From Flavobacterium poyangense (GTDB lineage: Bacteria; Bacteroidota; Bacteroidia; Flavobacteriales; Flavobacteriaceae): a stretch of DNA of 64,000 nt. Both the position numbers and the translations under genes were made by a program. Below are positions 1 through 7,632 of the stretch, one piece after another. The DNA is taken from NCBI RefSeq assembly GCF_011751075.1, contig NZ_JAALLN010000001.1, positions 843,113 to 907,112 of the forward strand. Reading direction: 5' to 3'. Positions within the stretch are counted from its first letter, which is position 1. Every line of letters starts with the position of its first letter. The notes below the pieces were generated by a model. That model worked only from the letters and a program-made list of their open reading frames with translations, had not been told where the DNA came from and made no database searches.

Positions 1-2
1 GA

Positions 3-710
3 ACTCCTATCGTTATTTTACATGGTTTAATGGGAGGCCTAAGTAACTTTGATGCTGTAGCGCAATATTTTCCAACAAAAGGATACAAAGTTGTTATCCC
101 TGATTTGCCAATATACACGCAGAGTATCTTAAAAACCAACGTAAAAAGTTTTGCGAAATACGTAAAAGACTTTATTACTTTTAAAGGTTTTGAAGAAGTT
201 ATCTTGTTAGGTAATTCGCTGGGAGGGCATATCGCACTTTACCACACCAAATTATATCCTGAAAAAGTTAAAGGGCTTGTAATTACCGGAAGTTCGGGAC
301 TTTATGAAAGTGCCATGGGCGACAGTTACCCCAAAAGAGGCGACTACGAATACATCAAAAAGAAAGCTGAAGATGTATTTTACGACCCGAAAATAGCTAC
401 GCCGGAGTTAATTGATGAAGTATATGCTACCGTAAACGATCGCATCAAACTGATCAAAACGCTTACCATTGCCAAAAGCGCCATTCGTCATAATATGGCA
501 AAAGATTTACCAAAAATGACTACGGAAACCTGTATCATCTGGGGTAAAAATGACGCTGTAACACCTCCAAATGTAGCCGAAGAATTTGACAAATTATTGC
601 CTAATTCAAGCTTGTATTGGATAGACAAATGTGGACATGCCGCTATGATGGAACACCCTCAGGAATTTAATGTAATTCTTGAAGAATGGCTTGTAAAAAA
701 GAATTTATAG
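3..710 (+). CDS. Alpha/beta hydrolase, 5' truncated by window edge
   Basis: An open frame runs in from the left edge, and the first visible codons read TPIVILHGLMGG, the strand-3/oxyanion HG motif of alpha/beta-fold hydrolases. The ATG at 30 is therefore probably internal. The nucleophile elbow GNSLGG puts the catalytic Ser at about 216-218. WGKNDAVTPP carries the acid and DKCGHAAMMEHP the catalytic His near the C-terminus. The substrate cannot be read from the sequence; such proteins are usually cytoplasmic esterases or C-C bond hydrolases. engB starts 43 bp downstream on the same strand with no terminator between, so the two are probably co-transcribed. The fold is certain, the substrate unknown. 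Confidence 0.9.
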   Translation, partial: TPIVILHGLMGGLSNFDAVAQYFPTKGYKVVIPDLPIYTQSILKTNVKSFAKYVKDFITFKGFEEVILLGNSLGGHIALYHTKLYPEKVKGLVITGSSGLYESAMGDSYPKRGDYEYIKKKAEDVFYDPKIATPELIDEVYATVNDRIKLIKTLTIAKSAIRHNMAKDLPKMTTETCIIWGKNDAVTPPNVAEEFDKLLPNSSLYWIDKCGHAAMMEHPQEFNVILEEWLVKKNL

Positions 711-753
711 CACTCGACTTTCGACTTAAAAAGAGGTTTTAAAACCAAACAAC

Positions 754-1386
754 ATGAAAATTAATACCGCCGAATTTATTGTCAGTAATTCTGATGTTAC
801 AAAATGTCCTCAGGATTTTTTGCCGGAATATGCTTTTATCGGCAGATCAAACGTTGGTAAATCATCTTTGATTAACATGATTACCAATCATAAAAACTTA
901 GCCAAAACATCAGGAAGACCGGGAAAAACGCAATTAATTAATCACTTTAAGATTAACAACAATTGGTTCCTTGTCGATTTACCGGGTTATGGTTATGCTA
1001 AAGTATCTAAAAAAACAAAATCGGTCTTTCAGCAATTTATAACAGACTACTTTGAAACGAGAGAACAACTGGTTTGTGCCTTTGTTTTAATTGATATTCG
1101 CCATGAGGCTCAAAACATCGATATTGAATTTATGTCTTATATGGGTGAAAGCGAAATTCCGTTTTGCATCATCTTTACCAAGGCAGACAAAATCAGTAAA
1201 GTAAAAATTGATTCTCATGTCGCCGCATACAAAAAGCAAATGTTCGCCAACAACTGGGCCGAAATGCCACAGTATTTTGTGACCTCTTCTACAGAAGCTA
1301 TCGGAAAAGAAGAACTTTTATCTTATATAGACGAAGTAAATCAGGAAGTTTTCAAAAGCAATAACGGGTTTTTGAATTCCTTTTAA
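754..1386 (+). CDS. engB: Ribosome biogenesis GTPase EngB/YsxC
   Basis: This 210-residue protein has the complete EngB GTPase set: G1 GRSNVGKS (30-37), G2 Thr in SGRPGKTQ (about 59), G3 DLPGYG (75-80), G4 TKAD (142-145) and G5 SS (178-179). The length is normal for the family. EngB/YsxC/YihA is an essential GTPase that assists late assembly of the large ribosomal subunit in the cytoplasm. The ATG lies 43 bp after the hydrolase stop, which suggests read-through transcription. A 26-bp perfect hairpin follows the stop and separates it from the convergent membrane-protein gene. The identification is firm. Confidence 0.97.
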   Translation: MKINTAEFIVSNSDVTKCPQDFLPEYAFIGRSNVGKSSLINMITNHKNLAKTSGRPGKTQLINHFKINNNWFLVDLPGYGYAKVSKKTKSVFQQFITDYFETREQLVCAFVLIDIRHEAQNIDIEFMSYMGESEIPFCIIFTKADKISKVKIDSHVAAYKKQMFANNWAEMPQYFVTSSTEAIGKEELLSYIDEVNQEVFKSNNGFLNSF

Positions 1387-1410
1387 AATTACAAATCACT
1401 TTTAGAAAAT

Positions 1411-1469
1411 TCCAATACAAAAATTCCAAATTCCAACCTTAAATTGGAATTTGGAATTTTTGTATTGGG
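1411..1469. terminator. Long hairpin between convergent genes
   Basis: Left arm 1411-1436 and right arm 1444-1469 are near-perfect reverse complements (about 25 bp) around a 7-nt loop. The arms are built from repeats of ATTCCAAAT-like words. It lies between the stops of engB (+) and the 7-TM protein gene (-), so it can serve as a bidirectional terminator. The AT-rich arms and the lack of a GC core are atypical for a strong intrinsic terminator. Confidence 0.6.
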
Positions 1470-1486
1470 ATTTATTCCCCTTCCTC

Positions 1487-2173
1487 TCAAATCCCCTCGG
1501 GATCATCAATTGAATCAAGCGATTCTGTTTCTTTGATTTTTATTTTATCATTTAAAGATCTCCATTCTTTAAATATTAAAAACTGATACAAAATATAAAA
1601 CAAAGAATTAAAGAACCACAAATCAAGTACAAATGGCTCGGTAAAAATTACGGAATCGGTATTGCCACTCAAAAAAATACTCAGGCTACTGGCCAGATAA
1701 ATTACCAGTCCATTACAGAAATACAAATAATTATGTCTTTCGGATTTAAAATTCTTAATGAGAAAAATTAGCGAATATATAATTAGCAATAGTGACGTAG
1801 AACCAATTTCAAACAAATTAAACTCCCAATAAAGACCAGGCCTCTTATAATATTGTACACTTAGCGAAATCAAAACCACTATCAGAAAAAACAGTATTAC
1901 TCTCTTTAAAATCACACTCGAGAATAAAGTATAAAAAAACATACTTAAACCAATAAACTGAAAAATAAAATAATAGTGAGAAAGAAAGAAATTAGATCCC
2001 GGGGCAGAAAAACCAATAATATTACAGCATAATTCCTGCACAAACAAAAGAATCAAATAAAACGTAATTATACGATATAACACATCCTTATTCTTTCGTG
2101 TCCTGTAAAAAAGAATACTGTTTACCAATAAAAAAAACAATCCTACAAGGCTTACAATAAATGGAAATAGCAT
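1487..2173 (-). CDS. Seven-transmembrane protein of unknown function
   Basis: 228 residues with about seven hydrophobic segments (roughly 3-23, 36-56, 64-85, 88-108, 122-140, 149-168 and 183-202), followed by a short charged tail rich in K, E and D. I see no catalytic motif and no histidine-kinase, GGDEF or transporter signature. Seven helices with a short cytosolic tail resemble the sensor halves of some Bacteroidota membrane receptors, but here the output domain is missing. It ends 14 bp after the convergent hairpin, and upstream of its start lies a 47-bp tandem repeat array. Function unknown. Confidence 0.7.
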   Translation of the reverse strand: MLFPFIVSLVGLFFLLVNSILFYRTRKNKDVLYRIITFYLILLFVQELCCNIIGFSAPGSNFFLSHYYFIFQFIGLSMFFYTLFSSVILKRVILFFLIVVLISLSVQYYKRPGLYWEFNLFEIGSTSLLLIIYSLIFLIKNFKSERHNYLYFCNGLVIYLASSLSIFLSGNTDSVIFTEPFVLDLWFFNSLFYILYQFLIFKEWRSLNDKIKIKETESLDSIDDPEGI

Positions 2174-2293
2174 ACTCTTAAAGTTTTCTTTGACTAATCA
2201 ACTATACCAACTGCAAACTAAATATATTATAAAGTTACTATTAAAATTCCAAATTTCAAATCCCAAATTCCAAGTTCCAAATCAACAACCGAT

Positions 2294-2470
2294 GTCATCC
2301 TGAGCGAAGCCGAAGGACAAATTCCAAATCAACAACTAATGTCATCCTGAGCGAAGCCGAAGGACAAACTCCAAATCAACAACCAATGTCATCCTGAGCG
2401 AAGCCGAAGGACAAATTCCAAATCAACAACCAATGTCATCCTGAGCGAAGCCGAAGGACAAACTCCAAAT
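2294..2470. repeat. Four-copy 47-bp tandem repeat
   Basis: Copies begin at 2294, 2341, 2388 and 2435, exactly 47 bp apart. They share GTCATCCTGAGCGAAG followed by CCGAAGGACAAA and a more variable CCAAATCAACAACC segment. Related single copies occur at 29372-29396 and 38277-38301. The array sits in the 380-bp gap between the 7-TM gene (-) and gldC (-). It has no long ORF. Confidence 0.9.
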
Positions 2471-2476
2471 AAGCAA

Positions 2477-2529
2477 AAATCCCAAATTCCAACCTTAAAT
2501 TTTAATTTTAGGATTGGAATTTGGGATTT
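2477..2529. terminator. Hairpin downstream of gldC
   Basis: A 16-bp perfect inverted repeat (2477-2492 with 2514-2529) around a 21-nt loop lies 25 bp past the gldC stop. Its arms use the same CCCAAATTCCAA word as the 1411 hairpin. It is a candidate terminator for the gldB-gldC transcript. Confidence 0.55.
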
Positions 2530-2553
2530 AAATTTTGGAATTTTAAGCTTTCC

Positions 2554-2889
2554 TTATTTCGTCAGATCCAGTTTTTCTGCAAAATAATCACAGAAATCTT
2601 TCATTGTATCTGCCATTTTCTCGTCATCTGTAGCACGTTTAAAAGTATCCGACATAGCAACCAAAGTCTGGTGAAAGAAAATTTTCATTTCATCAACCGG
2701 CATATCTTTGGTCCATAAATCGATTCGCATGGTTTCTTTGGCCTTACTGTCCCAAATAGACAACATAATCGCTTTAGCTTCTTCTGCCTGAACACCACCG
2801 TCCTGAGCGCTCCATGTTAATCTTTCCGGAACACGGTTTTCGTCTAATTCTATATTGAATTTAATTTCTGAGTTTATTGTATTTGACAT
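2554..2889 (-). CDS. gldC: Gliding motility protein GldC
   Basis: A 111-residue soluble acidic protein with no signal peptide. Sequence (e.g. ITSEIKF-like start with INSEIKFNIELDENRVPE, DLWTKDMPVDEMK, FCDYFAEKL) and position directly after gldB match GldC, a cytoplasmic accessory of gliding in Flavobacterium johnsoniae. There gldC is reported to improve but not be essential for gliding. Its ATG overlaps the gldB stop by one base (TAATG), which indicates translational coupling. A hairpin follows at 2477-2529. Confidence 0.9.
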   Translation of the reverse strand: MSNTINSEIKFNIELDENRVPERLTWSAQDGGVQAEEAKAIMLSIWDSKAKETMRIDLWTKDMPVDEMKIFFHQTLVAMSDTFKRATDDEKMADTMKDFCDYFAEKLDLTK

Positions 2890-3845
2890 TATTTCTTAGG
2901 TTTATATTTTGACTTTTCGAAAATTTCTTTTGCATTTATTTTTAATAATTCCGGCAGTGTCGTTTTATTGTTTTTCATATAAGAACGCACCATTTGCCAG
3001 CCGATCCAGGCTCCCACTCTTCCCGGTGAATCATTATCGATTTCAAGAAAGAATTTTGAAAACGGAGCCGGTGCAATAAAACGGGTATTTAGTTTCGGAT
3101 CATCACTGTAGAGCACTTCATTTTCTATAAAATAACGCCACATATAACTTTCGTTTTCTTCACACCATTTTATTTGTTCGGGTGTATACCCCATTTTTTC
3201 CGCATCTGTGTAGTTTGGCAAAAGCAGATCTTTTGCATACAGTTGTTTTCCTTCAAAAATCATCTGAGCAAGCAAACTGCGATCCGGTGAAGATGGAATT
3301 TTTCTGAAAGCAAAACTGGAAACCACGTCCGGCATAATTTGTCTTTCTTCGAAATTCTGTTTCAGATAATTTGGAAATTCATAAAACTTATGTTCTTTTC
3401 CCAAATACAGCTCCAAAGACACTATAACCAGACTATCAGCATAAATTGCTTTGGCTGTATAATCCATTTCTGCAATTACAGTGATTACTTTAGGCGTTTT
3501 GACTTCAGGAAAATAATACTTTATATGCTGAAACAAACCATTAAACTCTTCTCGTACCGGTTCAAAATTGGCGTATTTTTTCTGCACTTCCGTATATACT
3601 TCTCTCCAAATCGGATCCTGCATCTTTTTCAACCATACAGCATCTTCGTTACCGGGAGGAAAAAAGAAAGGATACTGTCTTTTTACTTTAGCTAAATCCT
3701 CAGGTTTGGTTTCAAAAAATACTTTATCAAAACGCTCTACTTTGATATCAACAGGAATTTCTTCAACTTCTTTTTCGACTTTACTTTTTTGATCACAAGA
3801 CAAAAAAAACAAGCACAGAAGTAGGACAAAGCGATAAATTTTCAT
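2889..3845 (-). CDS. gldB: Gliding motility lipoprotein GldB
   Basis: 318 residues starting with a lipoprotein signal peptide whose lipobox FLSC places the lipidated Cys at residue 17. The rest is a soluble domain with VERFDKVFFET, FNGLFQHIKYYFPE and an IGWQMVRSYMKN motif, as in GldB. GldB is a membrane-anchored lipoprotein needed for gliding in F. johnsoniae. It may resemble HEXXH-less relatives of DUF2268-type proteins; its biochemical role is unsettled. gldC follows with a one-base overlap, and nadE diverges upstream, the same order known from flavobacteria. A -7-like box is at 3909-3916 on this strand. Confidence 0.92.
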   Translation of the reverse strand: MKIYRFVLLLCLFFLSCDQKSKVEKEVEEIPVDIKVERFDKVFFETKPEDLAKVKRQYPFFFPPGNEDAVWLKKMQDPIWREVYTEVQKKYANFEPVREEFNGLFQHIKYYFPEVKTPKVITVIAEMDYTAKAIYADSLVIVSLELYLGKEHKFYEFPNYLKQNFEERQIMPDVVSSFAFRKIPSSPDRSLLAQMIFEGKQLYAKDLLLPNYTDAEKMGYTPEQIKWCEENESYMWRYFIENEVLYSDDPKLNTRFIAPAPFSKFFLEIDNDSPGRVGAWIGWQMVRSYMKNNKTTLPELLKINAKEIFEKSKYKPKK

Positions 3846-3856
3846 TTTATTTTAAT

Positions 3857-3864
3857 TAGATTTG
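3857..3864 (+). promoter_or_regulatory. Candidate -7 box for nadE
   Basis: TAGATTTG is an exact TAnnTTTG, placed 80 bp before the ATG at 3945. It covers the upstream in-frame ATG at 3864, which would then not be transcribed, so it supports the 3945 start. Confidence 0.5.
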
Positions 3865-3908
3865 TGTTGCTGGACTTCAAGCATTATTCATACTTAAAAA
3901 TAATGCTG

Positions 3909-3916
3909 CAAATATA
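3909..3916 (-). promoter_or_regulatory. Candidate -7 box for gldB-gldC
   Basis: On the minus strand this reads TATATTTG, an exact TAnnTTTG. It lies 64 bp upstream of the gldB ATG. No TTG is found at the usual spacing, so support is moderate. Confidence 0.45.
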
Positions 3917-3944
3917 CTCCTGTATCTTAAAACTTGACCTAATT

Positions 3945-4751
3945 ATGACTAAAAAAAGCACTATTCAGACAGAAAAAGTAAATACTTATATTGTAGAGTG
4001 GCTAAAAGATTACGCTAATAAAGCAAAAGTAAACGGATTTGTAATTGGAATTTCCGGTGGAGTGGATTCTGCGGTTACTTCTACCTTATGTGCTCAGACA
4101 GGTTTGAAGGTTTTATGTGTTGAAATGCCAATTCATCAGGCAGAGAGTCAAGTTTCAAGAGGAAGAGAGCATATTGAACAATTAAAAAAACGTTTCCCAA
4201 ACGTCTCCAGCACCCAAACAGATCTGACAGCAGCTTTTGAATCTTTTAAAAATGCTGTTCCTAAAACAGAAGATGAAGCCAAAGTAAACTTATCATTAGC
4301 CAATACACGTGCTCGTTTGCGCATGACCTCTCTGTATTATTTAGCAGGAATTCACGGACTTTTAGTTGCCGGAACAGGAAACAAAGTAGAGGATTTTGGC
4401 GTAGGATTTTATACCAAATATGGCGATGGAGGAGTCGATTTAAGTCCAATTGCCGACCTAATGAAGTCTGATGTTTACGCTCTTGGAGCATTTTTAGCAA
4501 TTCCGGAGTCAATTTTAACAGCTGCACCAACAGATGGATTATTTGGCGATAATAGAACAGATGAAGACCAATTAGGAGCCAGTTACGATGAACTCGAATG
4601 GGCGATGTTGGCCTCCGAGTCAGGAAATACGGCAGCTGACTTCACAGGGAGGGAAAAAACCGTGTTTGAAATTTATAAACGTTTAAACACCAGCAACAAG
4701 CATAAAATGGATCCAATTCCGGTTTGTTTAGTGCCAAAAACGTTAAAATAA
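3945..4751 (+). CDS. nadE: Ammonia-dependent NAD+ synthetase
   Basis: NadE adenylates nicotinate adenine dinucleotide and amidates it with ammonia, the last step of NAD synthesis. The P-loop SGGVDS is at residues 37-42; GTGNKVEDFGVGFYTKYGDGGVD-type residues and DGLFGDNRTDEDQLG follow, as in the family. At 268 residues it is the single-domain, ammonia-using form without a glutaminase domain. The frame stays open to an ATG at 3864, but a TAnnTTTG box covers that codon and family members start with the MTKKSTIQTEKV-like sequence, so 3945 is chosen. It is divergent from gldB. Confidence 0.95.
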   Translation: MTKKSTIQTEKVNTYIVEWLKDYANKAKVNGFVIGISGGVDSAVTSTLCAQTGLKVLCVEMPIHQAESQVSRGREHIEQLKKRFPNVSSTQTDLTAAFESFKNAVPKTEDEAKVNLSLANTRARLRMTSLYYLAGIHGLLVAGTGNKVEDFGVGFYTKYGDGGVDLSPIADLMKSDVYALGAFLAIPESILTAAPTDGLFGDNRTDEDQLGASYDELEWAMLASESGNTAADFTGREKTVFEIYKRLNTSNKHKMDPIPVCLVPKTLK

Positions 4752-4843
4752 AACTTTTTAACATTTAGCATCAATTAATTACAGAATTTATTTATTAATT
4801 TTACCGTTCCAAAAAACATGAACAATTCTAAAAAGGTAAAATT

Positions 4844-5473
4844 ATGATTAAAGTATGTCTAGCAGACAATCATCCTGTTACGCACTTTGGCGTTAAGTCT
4901 TATTTCAAAGACCACGATCAAATTTCAATTGTTGCCAATGTCGGCAATTTTTCAATGGTTAGAGATATTCTTCAAACGAAGGAGATTGACATTCTAATTC
5001 TGGATTTAGAATTAGAAGGACTTTCAAGCATCTTTGAGGTAAAATCTATCCTGAAAAATTTCCCAAAGACAAAAATTGTGATTTTCAGCGATCTGGCTGA
5101 ACAAATGTATGCTCCAAATGCTATTAAAGCAGGAGTTTCCGGTTATGTACACAAAACAGAAAAACTTGAAACATTAGGTCTTTCTATTATTAAAGTACAA
5201 GAAGGAAAAATTATTATCAACGAAACAGTTCGCAAAAACATGGCACTTATTGCTAAACAAAGCAAAAGCGAACGTCTTTACAGAAAACTTTCGAATCGTG
5301 AAATTGAGGTTTTACGTTACTTAAGTGATGGTAAGAAAAACAATGAAATCTCTAAAATCTTAAATCTGAACGAAAAAACGATCAGTACTTACAAACTGAG
5401 ATTATTGACAAAATTAAATGTCACTAATCTGGTTGACTTAGTCAATAAGGCTAAGACTTTAGAAATCATTTAA
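4844..5473 (+). CDS. NarL/LuxR-family response regulator
   Basis: 209 residues: a receiver domain (1-120) with acidic residues near D8, the phospho-acceptor D54 in ILILDLELEGL, and a KxxxYxHK-like Lys near 105; then a LuxR-type helix-turn-helix at about 147-205 (LSNREIEVLRYLSDGKKNN, KTISTYKLRLLTKL). It should act as a phosphorylation-controlled DNA-binding regulator. No histidine kinase is adjacent, so its partner is unknown. It stands next to nadE and gldB in an arrangement I associate with flavobacteria, but no regulatory link is shown. Its stop overlaps that of convergent dnaG by 4 bp. Confidence 0.9.
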   Translation: MIKVCLADNHPVTHFGVKSYFKDHDQISIVANVGNFSMVRDILQTKEIDILILDLELEGLSSIFEVKSILKNFPKTKIVIFSDLAEQMYAPNAIKAGVSGYVHKTEKLETLGLSIIKVQEGKIIINETVRKNMALIAKQSKSERLYRKLSNREIEVLRYLSDGKKNNEISKILNLNEKTISTYKLRLLTKLNVTNLVDLVNKAKTLEII

Positions 5474-7506
5474 TGGTATCGCGACATTACTCTTCCCAAT
5501 TTTTTCGAAAAAGAATGAACTAATTTTGAGTAATCAACGATCGCTGACAAAAGCTCTGTATTATCTGAATTTTCAGGTCGTATAGAGCTTTTTAATTCTT
5601 CGATAATACGATCAACCAGATACCATCTCATTGACATGATCGTTTCCGTAACATATTGCTCGATACTGGCTTGTTTCTCTTTGGCAAAAATATTCTGCCC
5701 CTCCCAATTGTGCAACGTTACTTTTTCGTCTTCCATCAGAATATCTGTTACTTCCTGTGCAAATTCGGGTTTTAATCGCATTAAATATTGCTCTAAACTA
5801 AACTTATCGTTCTGATTGTAAAAAGCAATCAGGTCAGTAAAAATATTTTGGAATAACACATTCGAAAGCTCTACCTCATCTTCCTGCAGACTCAGATAAA
5901 TTCGCTCGAATACCTTATACTGTCTCTTTTCAGAAACCGTTACAATCTCACCTTCCTCGTTACTTTTCAAGTGAACATCTTCAAACAATTCCGTTTTATC
6001 TCCGTAAAGCAACAGGATTTCAATTACTTTTCGCTCTAAACGATACAAAATATCGACTTTACCGGAGGATAGAGATGGCGGCTGTTCCATATCTCCCGGA
6101 AAAGTAGGATCGTCGTAATATCTGGGATCATCAGGCGGATAATCATTTCGATGAACCTCAAAAGCTTTTTGCTCTTGTTTTTGTTTTTTATTGGTATCCG
6201 AAATTTCTTTTTGAGTAATCTGCGCAAGCGTACTCACCAGTACCTGCTCCGAAATATCCATAATTCTGGCACATTCCTGCGTATAAACTTCACGCTGAAT
6301 ACGATCCGGAATTTTAGAAATACTAGTCACCATATCCCGAATCAAATCGGCTTTTTTTATAGGATCGTTTTTAGCATCTTTCATCAGAAGCGATGCCTTA
6401 AACTGTATAAAATCTTTGCTGTTTTCCTCTAAATAAGCCACTAACTCAGCATGCGAATTTTTTCTGGCAAAACTGTCCGGGTCTTCCCCATCAGGAAAAC
6501 CACACACCCTAACATTCATTCCTTCTTCCAGAATCAAATCGATTCCACGAATAGAAGCTCGTAATCCGGCAGCATCTCCATCAAAAAGAACCGTAATATT
6601 TCTGGTCAGACGATTGATTAATCTAATCTGATCCGGTGTTAAAGCCGTTCCCGAAGAAGCAACAACATTTTCGATTCCGGCCTGATTGAACTGAATTACA
6701 TCTGTATATCCTTCAACCAAATAACAATTGTTTTGTTTGGCTATAGCTTGCTTTGCCTGAAAAATTCCGTAAAGGACTTTACTTTTATGGTAAATATCAC
6801 TTTCCGGTGAGTTCAAATATTTAGCGGCTTTTTTATCGTTGGTTAAGATACGTCCGCCAAAACCCAAAACACGCCCTGACATGCTCTCAATAGGAAACAT
6901 TACACGCCCTTTAAAACGATCAAATGGACGATCTTCTCTCGGAATTGTCAAACCGGTACTCTCAAGAAATTCGAGTTTGTATCCTTTCCCCAAAGCTTCT
7001 TTGGTCAAGGCATCCCAGGTTTCCGGCGAATAGCCCAGACTAAACTTTTTGATCGTTTCATCGGTAAAACCTCTTTCTTTAAAATACGAAAGTCCAATTG
7101 CTTTACCTTCTTCTGAGTTTAAAAGTGTTTTATGAAAATATCCTTTGGCAAATTCTGAAACCAAATACATGCTTTCACGAACATCCGTAATTGCTTTTTC
7201 GGCATCACTTTGCTCGGTTTCTTCAATTTCTATATTGTACTTTCTGGCCAGATATCGAATAGCTTCCGGATAGGTAAACTGAGAATGTTCCATCAGAAAT
7301 TTAACCGAATTCCCTCCTTTTCCGGTACTAAAATCTTTCCAGATTCCTTTTGCAGGCGACACCATAAACGACGGAGAGCGCTCATCTGAGAAAGGGCTCA
7401 GTCCTTTAAAATTACTTCCTGCCCGTTTTAAATTAACAAAATCGCCAATAACCTCCTCTACACGAGCAGTTTCAAAAACAGTATCAATTGTATTTTGTGA
7501 AATCAA
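5470..7506 (-). CDS. dnaG: DNA primase DnaG, zinc ligands replaced
   Basis: 678 residues, primase for Okazaki fragment synthesis. The N-terminal CHC2-type fold is recognisable (NFKGLSPFSDERSPSF, GIWKDFSTGKGGNSVKFLMEH), but the canonical C-H-C-C zinc ligands are S37, S40, D58 and T61. The catalytic TOPRIM domain is intact: EGYTD (265-269) and DGD (309-311). A helicase-binding region follows from about 440. The protein therefore probably keeps RNA-primer synthesis while the N-terminal domain folds without zinc. I recall similar replacements in other Flavobacteriia but cannot verify this here. It shares 4 bp of its stop with the convergent response regulator. Confidence 0.95.
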   Translation of the reverse strand: MISQNTIDTVFETARVEEVIGDFVNLKRAGSNFKGLSPFSDERSPSFMVSPAKGIWKDFSTGKGGNSVKFLMEHSQFTYPEAIRYLARKYNIEIEETEQSDAEKAITDVRESMYLVSEFAKGYFHKTLLNSEEGKAIGLSYFKERGFTDETIKKFSLGYSPETWDALTKEALGKGYKLEFLESTGLTIPREDRPFDRFKGRVMFPIESMSGRVLGFGGRILTNDKKAAKYLNSPESDIYHKSKVLYGIFQAKQAIAKQNNCYLVEGYTDVIQFNQAGIENVVASSGTALTPDQIRLINRLTRNITVLFDGDAAGLRASIRGIDLILEEGMNVRVCGFPDGEDPDSFARKNSHAELVAYLEENSKDFIQFKASLLMKDAKNDPIKKADLIRDMVTSISKIPDRIQREVYTQECARIMDISEQVLVSTLAQITQKEISDTNKKQKQEQKAFEVHRNDYPPDDPRYYDDPTFPGDMEQPPSLSSGKVDILYRLERKVIEILLLYGDKTELFEDVHLKSNEEGEIVTVSEKRQYKVFERIYLSLQEDEVELSNVLFQNIFTDLIAFYNQNDKFSLEQYLMRLKPEFAQEVTDILMEDEKVTLHNWEGQNIFAKEKQASIEQYVTETIMSMRWYLVDRIIEELKSSIRPENSDNTELLSAIVDYSKLVHSFSKKLGRVMSRYH

Positions 7507-7579
7507 AACGTAATATATTTTAAAAATTTGAAGTCAGTAAAAGTACATAAATCAATCTTTAAATTTGAGGAATTTCCAT

Positions 7580-7607
7580 AAAAAAAGCGCCTCTTTTAAG
7601 GCGCTTT
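7580..7607 (-). terminator. Intrinsic terminator of the sigma operon
   Basis: Minus-strand stem AAAGCGCCT/AGGCGCTTT (7599-7607 with 7584-7592) around a 6-nt loop, followed by a T run (plus-strand A run at 7580-7586). It lies 26 bp past the stop of the outer-membrane protein gene. This is a GC-cored, textbook-like terminator. Confidence 0.85.
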
Positions 7608-7632
7608 CCGATTACGAAACTTAATCACATAC

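Noticed and set aside
2294..2470. CRISPR-like array
   Set aside because: The copies are contiguous and the intervening parts are nearly the same in each copy, so there are no unique spacers. No cas gene is present.
4261..4530. Minus-strand frame inside nadE
   Set aside because: Overlaps a complete, motif-bearing NadE gene; typical reverse-frame shadow.
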